Below the pieces are notes generated by a model that had not been told where the DNA came from, searched no databases, and worked only from the letters and a program-made list of their open reading frames with translations. 64,000 nt of DNA from Notospermus geniculatus (lineage: Eukaryota > Nemertea > Pilidiophora > Heteronemertea > Lineidae), in NCBI GenBank assembly GCA_002633025.1, contig NMRB01000071.1, forward strand, positions 503,156-567,155. The letters are read 5' to 3'. Positions 60,301 to 64,000 of the stretch are shown here, piece by piece (position 1 is the first letter of the stretch; each line of letters starts with the position of its first letter). The position numbers and the translations under genes are program-made.

Positions 60301-63300
60301 AGGTCAAGAAGAATGCTTTTATATGGCATAATGGCCCACTCCACGGAGAATTGGCAGCAGAACATGGAATGAATACCACTATGCTATAACATACATGATG
60401 CAGCCGGTTTACCTTTGTAAATTGATAGAAACTTAGAATTTCAGAAAAAGTACCTGCTGAGGTGTACTCTTCTATATCATGATCTAATGGTATATGATTA
60501 AAGATATTCAGTTATGAATGATAAGCCAGATTGAGTTTTACAGTTTAGTGACCCAAGCATAGTTTTAGCAGACAACTCACAAGAAAACATTTCCAGAAAT
60601 GGCTAAGATCCCATTTGTTCAGCCAATATCAGTCGAGTCAATAAGAGTAAGACCCAACGTCATGAAGATTCTTTTATGTTCTAGGTTTGGATGGAATTAA
60701 TTAATGAAGAGTTAAGAATCAGAAATAATGAGAGAAAAGTATCAATACTGGAAAAGAGAAATGCTGATTCAGATTCAGAAATAGCCAGAGAAGATGTCTG
60801 AAGATGAACTGAGCAAAGAAGGAGCCCAAGGGCGAGACGTTACGTTCATGGCTGCCTTCAAGAGTTGATGGGCAAATTCTGGCTCGGAACTTACAAGATT
60901 TCCCATTCGCCGATGATGAAAACATCCAACCAATAAAATACTGTGTCCTTTAGAATAAAGGCTTTTTCTTGATTTCAAAGGTGCAACCCAAGATGAATGA
61001 GAGAAGAGTGATAATGTTAATATAGCTGTAGCACATGATTCAAGCCAATTTAAAATCAGTTGAAGATACTGACATCAAACTGGCTTTCTTGAAATGTGAC
61101 AGTCTCATTTTCAGTGTACTACAACCATTTTCATCTATAGCTAGACTGCAACACACTAAATTGCGTGCGCATGCAGAACAGTGTGCTTTGCACAACTGAC
61201 GTCACCTCGTCAAATTTCCTATCAGCATCTGTTGCCAAAAACGTGGATTCTTTTACTTGTTCCTCTAGCACATTCATTCTCTCCTCATCGGCAAATGTGC
61301 GGGCCTCCAGCACTTTGCTGATTCTGGATACAGGGAAGGCATAAATCAAATGTTAGAGACAATATAACTGTATTCATGTAATCCTCTTGAGAATGCCCTG
61401 AAGTCAACCTGAAAGTAACAACCTGTTATTTCTCTTTACCACAAGAGGTTCCATCCAGGACCAGCATCTGGCAGTTTAGCAACTTTGCTTCTCCCCACCT
61501 GAAAACAATTTGAGTGATTATTCTGAATCTGTACTTTCTTGAAGAGGAAAAGCTGAAAAGGAAACAAACCGCTGATATATTATTCCCAGGGACTGCCCTG
61601 TTAGTTCACCAAACCTGCATGCACCTACCTCTTCATACTTTGCTTCCCATTCTAATGCCTGCTGATGGTAGGATTTGGCCAGTTTCTCTAATTCACACAT
61701 TCTATCATAGTCCAAGTTGCTCTTGTTTTCAAGCACTTTGCGGGCTCTGGATATGGAGAAAAGGCAAAGGGTCACACACCATGCAAAGAGAGGAACAAAG
61801 TGGGTTACCTACCATTGCCAAAGTGGCCATTAAGCCCTCCATCTTCTCAAATTCTTAAAGCCTAAATAGAAAGCATGATCAACCAACCACCAATATCCTT
61901 ACTGATAAACAAAGAGTCCGTCAAATTTGTCTTAGCAATGTAAGATTTCACTACTAAAACCTATGTTAGGCCATTTCCTAAATTTCATACCAGAATGACC
62001 TACATGTAGGCCTACTAAATGACCCGAGGCCAACATTATTATTGCCTAAATACTCATAGTTCATGATGAAAGTTGACTTAGGCAATTCGCTCCATTGAAT
62101 ATTTTTTGTTCATCTTCTTCAGCAAACATAGAGCATATACCTCGATACGTGTTAAAGAAATCACCAAACATACATAACAGGATTATTATGAGGAACAACA
62201 TTACCATTCAAATACATTCAAGAAATTCTCTCAAGATAAACAAACCCATATAATATTCCAAAGCCTATATTCTGTTCAGCATATTGGTGAAATATGCCTG
62301 TATGCAGCTGCCTGAAGTTCTACATGTATGGGTCAAACACTAATACAGCATTTCATGTGGGCCTAATTCTCAACCAGTCTGGACATGGACAAGCCCTACT
62401 TTGGGTTTGTCAGGGACAAAATGTCGTGGTACATGTATATCCCACGGTGCATTCCAACTATTGTATTTTACCCAATAATCTAATACAACTACACTGTAAC
62501 TACTCATGTAGAGGTTAATCATTACTTTTCCACCAAATCTTGCACAAGTAACACAATTACAGAAGAATGTGATTTGCGATCTTGGAATGCTGATATAAGA
62601 CACAGACACAGTACCGTAAACCACTTTTTCAAGTGTCCTCTTGATAAAACATCAAATTGAAGGCAACCTTCTCAAGTTTTAAATAATGGATTTTATCTCT
62701 GTGATTCAGAATATGACTCCATGTTTTTAACACCCTCAACAGTTCACCTCACTTCACAGATGATTATTAAGATAACCATATCATGGAAGGAATTTAACCA
62801 TCTACCGTATACGCACGAATTGAACATTTTTTTCCTGTTTTGCGGGGATTAATGTTCGATTCAAGGGCAGGGAAGAGAACTGACTGGATTGTTGGGGGAA
62901 ACTTTTATGCGTGCATAAATATTCACGGCGAAATTTTGATTTCACGATTTTCGCGAGAATTTTTACACGCAAAAATATTTGCGTATACGGTGTGCTCAAG
63001 ACATGCCAAAGATCAGAAATCTGCTTTTTGACAAACAGATACATTTTGGTTAATGGCCATATTCTATCTACATGGACATCAACCTATCAGATACTGTCAT
63101 AATGAATTATTTTAACTTGCTGGTACATATCTTTGACATCTACATGTGACTAGAATTTTGAAATTTGCTTTACAGCAAATTTGATTGTCCCCACCAAGAA
63201 AGATGGAATCAAGTTACCTGTAGACCCTGTCCCAAATGTCTGCACCTACACGAGCCGATTTTGTTGTACCGGTATGACAGAGTTATATCAGAATTGTCGT

Positions 63301-64000
63301 ACCGATTTGTCGGGATCGGCTAATCTGCTTACACGGGACGATTTATTCATGCGTTCCTTAGGACCTCGTGTGTCATTAGGTAGACAACGTGGGGAGAAGC
63401 AGTCGATGTCGGGTGAAAATAGAACACCCAACTTCTGCATGCGATGACGCACCGACAACAAAACCGTCTCGGAAATCTAGTGGCCTACACGGTGTATTTT
63501 TGTCGAACGTCTCTGTCGACTGACACAAACAATCGTACCTACAGCATAATCGGCTCGTGTAAATACCGCTGAAGCCTTTCTGGGCAGTCTGGAGTTTATT
63601 AGGCCTAAGTATTTTTTTATTTGTTCAAGGAAAATGAAAGCAGCAGGAGAGCAATGTAAATTCAACCAGAGGCCTAGGCTGATCTCAGTCCTCCATGGCC
63701 CATCTTGCAAGTTGCAGCCCAGCTGCTGACATCTGTGGACAGTCATGGATGCACCAGCACATAGCCATGATAGCCTATGGTCTCATCCATGTGCATGATG
63801 ATATGAATGGATGACCACGTACTTCGATGACCATTTTCTCTGATATCGTACATTCAGGGTAGACATTTTCTGCCGTCTGGCCGTGCGTGGGCTGGGCCTG
63901 CTGCGGCTTGCTTCGAATAATCAGTGAATCGTGTTATCACACATCCGACAATCGATTTATTGTGTATTGATGCATGCACGGGATTTCTATTTTCGGACAA
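42304..64000 (-). CDS. Tropomyosin gene, exons 4-9; 5' exons off window
   Basis: Actin-binding parallel coiled-coil dimer that runs along the thin-filament groove. Only the C-terminal 60% is in the window, each position in more than one version (5' to 3'): exon 4 at 61629-61746, 61206-61323 and 59861-59978; exon 5 at 56548-56618 and 55723-55793; exon 6 at 53544-53619 and 52725-52800; exon 7 at 51011-51073 and 50881-50943; exon 8 at 48363-48432 (repeated at 47145-47214) and 45926-45995; exon 9 at 43117-43199 and 42304-42383. Exon lengths and phases equal those of vertebrate TPM genes (118, 71, 76, 63, 70 nt, then 27 or 26 terminal codons). Exons 1-3 must lie beyond base 64000; none is visible in 61747-64000. 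Confidence 0.93.
43117..43199 (-). CDS. Tropomyosin terminal exon 9, divergent version
   Basis: Acceptor AATCTTACAG. With the split Asp codon it encodes 27 residues, [20 protein letters not shown] then MGTLQDM and TAA. 27 residues is the vertebrate exon 9 length. A minus-strand AATAAA near 42421 could end its own 3' UTR before the next terminal exon. Confidence 0.9.
45926..45995 (-). CDS. Tropomyosin exon 8, divergent version
   Basis: 70 nt, acceptor TTTCTCTCTTGCTAG, donor GTAGGT. Encodes [20 protein letters not shown], then QLE. Core positions keep Tyr, Leu, Ala, Ile and Leu. Confidence 0.9.
46975..47692. repeat. Direct duplication 3, copy A
   Basis: About 700 bp matching 48193-48904 with a few substitutions and an 8-9 bp indel near 47423. 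Carries canonical tropomyosin exon 8. Confidence 0.85.
47145..47214 (-). CDS. Tropomyosin exon 8, canonical version, copy A (probable allelic duplicate)
   Basis: Same sequence as 48363-48432, inside a roughly 700-bp repeat on the other side of a 317-N gap. Using both would shift the frame. Confidence 0.85.
47876..48192. other. Assembly gap (317 N)
   Basis: Run of N lying between two copies of the exon 8 block. Confidence 0.99.
48193..48904. repeat. Direct duplication 3, copy B
   Basis: Second copy of 46975-47692, starting exactly at the right edge of the N gap, as expected for overlapping but unmerged contigs. Confidence 0.85.
48363..48432 (-). CDS. Tropomyosin exon 8, canonical version, copy B
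   Basis: 70 nt, acceptor TCTCTGATAG, donor GTATGG. Encodes [20 protein letters not shown] followed by RLE. Identical to 47145-47214, which lies across an N gap. Confidence 0.88.
49455..49811. mobile_element. MITE in tropomyosin intron 7-8, copy 1
   Basis: Inverted termini around AGGTGC...GCGTCTTGAAGCAAC and GTTGCTTCAAGACGC...GCACCT, with many GTCGACCTG and GTTGC words. Same family as 57501-57786. Confidence 0.8.
50881..50943 (-). CDS. Tropomyosin exon 7, divergent version
   Basis: 63 nt, acceptor TTTTTTTCATCAAG, donor GTAAGT. Encodes [20 protein letters not shown]. Only 67 nt separate it from the canonical exon 7, too little for easy splicing between the two. Confidence 0.9.
51011..51073 (-). 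CDS. Tropomyosin exon 7, canonical version
   Basis: 63 nt, acceptor ACTTCAG, donor GTAAGT. Encodes [20 protein letters not shown], the usual (S/A)QxE..YE..I..L..(K/R)LK pattern. Confidence 0.94.
51641..51844. repeat. Perfect 35-bp inverted repeat in tropomyosin intron 6-7
   Basis: GTGACCCTCCACAGCAAAAC... at 51641-51675 is exactly reversed at 51810-51844. The right arm lies within an exon-like segment (51804-51945). Confidence 0.8.
52725..52800 (-). CDS. Tropomyosin exon 6, canonical version
   Basis: 76 nt, acceptor TTGTATTTCAG, donor GTAAAC. Encodes [20 protein letters not shown], matching the conserved ELEEEL..V.NNLKSLE block. Confidence 0.94.
53544..53619 (-). CDS. Tropomyosin exon 6, divergent version
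   Basis: 76 nt, acceptor ACTTTGCAG, donor GTAAGC. Encodes [20 protein letters not shown]. The length is exact and the core positions carry Leu, Phe and Ile. It precedes the canonical exon 6 in transcript order. Confidence 0.88.
54410..54636. mobile_element. TA-flanked MITE with CGCGAAA repeats
   Basis: Termini CTGTAAAGCAGGAAAATTTC and its near-complement ending TTGCTTTACAG, with TA on both sides. The interior has repeated TCGCGAA words. Confidence 0.8.
55723..55793 (-). CDS. Tropomyosin exon 5, divergent version
   Basis: 71 nt, acceptor TTCCATTTCAG and a weak donor GTACTT. Encodes [20 protein letters not shown]. It keeps the opening VARK, but positions expected in the hydrophobic core carry Asn, Lys, Cys and Arg, which would weaken the coil there. 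Confidence 0.85.
56548..56618 (-). CDS. Tropomyosin exon 5, canonical version
   Basis: 71 nt, acceptor TTTCACCAG, donor GTAAGT. Encodes [20 protein letters not shown], almost the textbook exon 5 sequence, with Leu/Ala at the core positions. Confidence 0.93.
57501..57786. mobile_element. MITE in tropomyosin intron 4-5, copy 2
   Basis: Same family and orientation as 49455-49811 but about 70 bp shorter through an internal deletion. Confidence 0.8.
58532..58656. repeat. Hairpin element in tropomyosin intron 4-5
   Basis: ACCAAACGAAGATTATCTTG... pairs with ...CAAGATAATCTTTGTTTGGT over about 43 bp with few mismatches. Confidence 0.75.
59861..59978 (-). CDS. Tropomyosin exon 4, third version
   Basis: 118 nt, acceptor TTGTGCAG, donor GTGATT. 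Encodes [20 protein letters not shown] and ends [10 protein letters not shown]. Ser/Thr-rich in the middle and more divergent than the copy at 61206-61323. Confidence 0.9.
61206..61323 (-). CDS. Tropomyosin exon 4, canonical version
   Basis: 118 nt, acceptor ATCCAG, donor GTGACG. Encodes [20 protein letters not shown] and ends [10 protein letters not shown], closely matching the usual exon 4 pattern (KVLExR..DEERM...A.DADRKYDE). It lies 305 bp downstream of the Trp version. Confidence 0.92.
61629..61746 (-). CDS. Tropomyosin exon 4, divergent version with Trp
   Basis: 118 nt, ATATCCAG acceptor and GTAGGT donor. Encodes [20 protein letters not shown] and ends in [10 protein letters not shown]. 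The opening KVLEN and the closing KYEE are tropomyosin-like, but the centre differs from the canonical copy. It contains a Trp, a residue normally absent from tropomyosins. Confidence 0.88.
62804..62991. mobile_element. MITE upstream of tropomyosin exon 4
   Basis: Termini ACCGTATACGCA and TGCGTATACGGT. The interior has ATTTTCGCGAGAATTTTTAC-like words similar to the element at 54410. Confidence 0.7.
63247..63561. mobile_element. Inverted-repeat element near the right edge
   Basis: TACACGAGCCGATTTTGTTG at the left and AATCGGCTCGTGTA at the right. No coding potential. Confidence 0.6.

Larger units (their letters stand above)
61747..64000. other. Tropomyosin intron upstream of exon 4
   Basis: No exon 3, 2 or 1 of tropomyosin is visible on the minus strand and no other gene is supported. 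It holds two inverted-repeat elements. Confidence 0.5.

Noticed and set aside
60719-60978. Minus-strand ORFs between tropomyosin exon 4 versions
   Set aside because: No fit to exon 4 length, phase or KVLE...KYEE pattern.
1-64000. CRISPR arrays, bacterial operons, rRNA or tRNA genes
   Set aside because: None seen; introns and repeats show nuclear animal DNA.

Overview
This is eukaryotic genomic DNA with introns, GT-AG splice sites, many small inverted-repeat transposons and two N gaps. Frequent TAGGCCTA, ACATGTA and ACCGGTA words, an intronless peptide-receptor-like GPCR and unmerged allelic overlaps fit an invertebrate deuterostome. A highly heterozygous echinoderm, probably a sea urchin, is my best guess; this rests on sequence style, not on a database match.

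Four multi-exon genes and one intronless gene can be reconstructed, with reading phase agreeing at every junction. (1) Minus strand, 14724 to beyond base 1: a FET-family RNA-binding protein (FUS/EWSR1/TAF15 type) with a Tyr/Gln/Pro-rich low-complexity domain, two tiny Gly/Arg exons, an RRM and the start of an RGG tail. (2) Plus strand, 16541-17621: a KXD1-like BORC/BLOC-1-related subunit, divergent from the FET gene. (3) Minus strand, 36176 to 21731: a nine-exon, 414-residue voltage-sensor-domain protein of the HVCN1/TMEM266 family. It keeps the proton-selectivity Asp in S1 but has Asn at the third S4 arginine. (4) Plus strand, 26946-28382: a class A GPCR without introns, nested inside gene 3. 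(5) Minus strand, beyond base 64000 to 42304: a tropomyosin gene.

The tropomyosin locus is the most striking part. Every exon position in the window, from exon 4 to exon 9, has at least two versions: three exon 4s and two each of exons 5, 6, 7, 8 and 9. Each version has the exact vertebrate exon length (118, 71, 76, 63 and 70 nt). The second versions form a coherent divergent half-molecule. Choosing one per position allows 96 combinations. Frame arithmetic forbids double use at exons 4, 5, 6 and 8. At exon 7, where double use would keep frame, only 67 nt separate the two copies.

Three blocks that each carry one exon (HVCN-like S1 and S2, tropomyosin exon 8) occur twice in near-identical form beside an N or near a gap. 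These look like uncollapsed haplotypes, not real exon duplications. The remaining space is intron, untranslated region and inverted-repeat elements, including a TTAA-flanked piggyBac-like element, TA-flanked MITEs, foldbacks and a 1.4 kb terminal-inverted-repeat element with poly-G runs.
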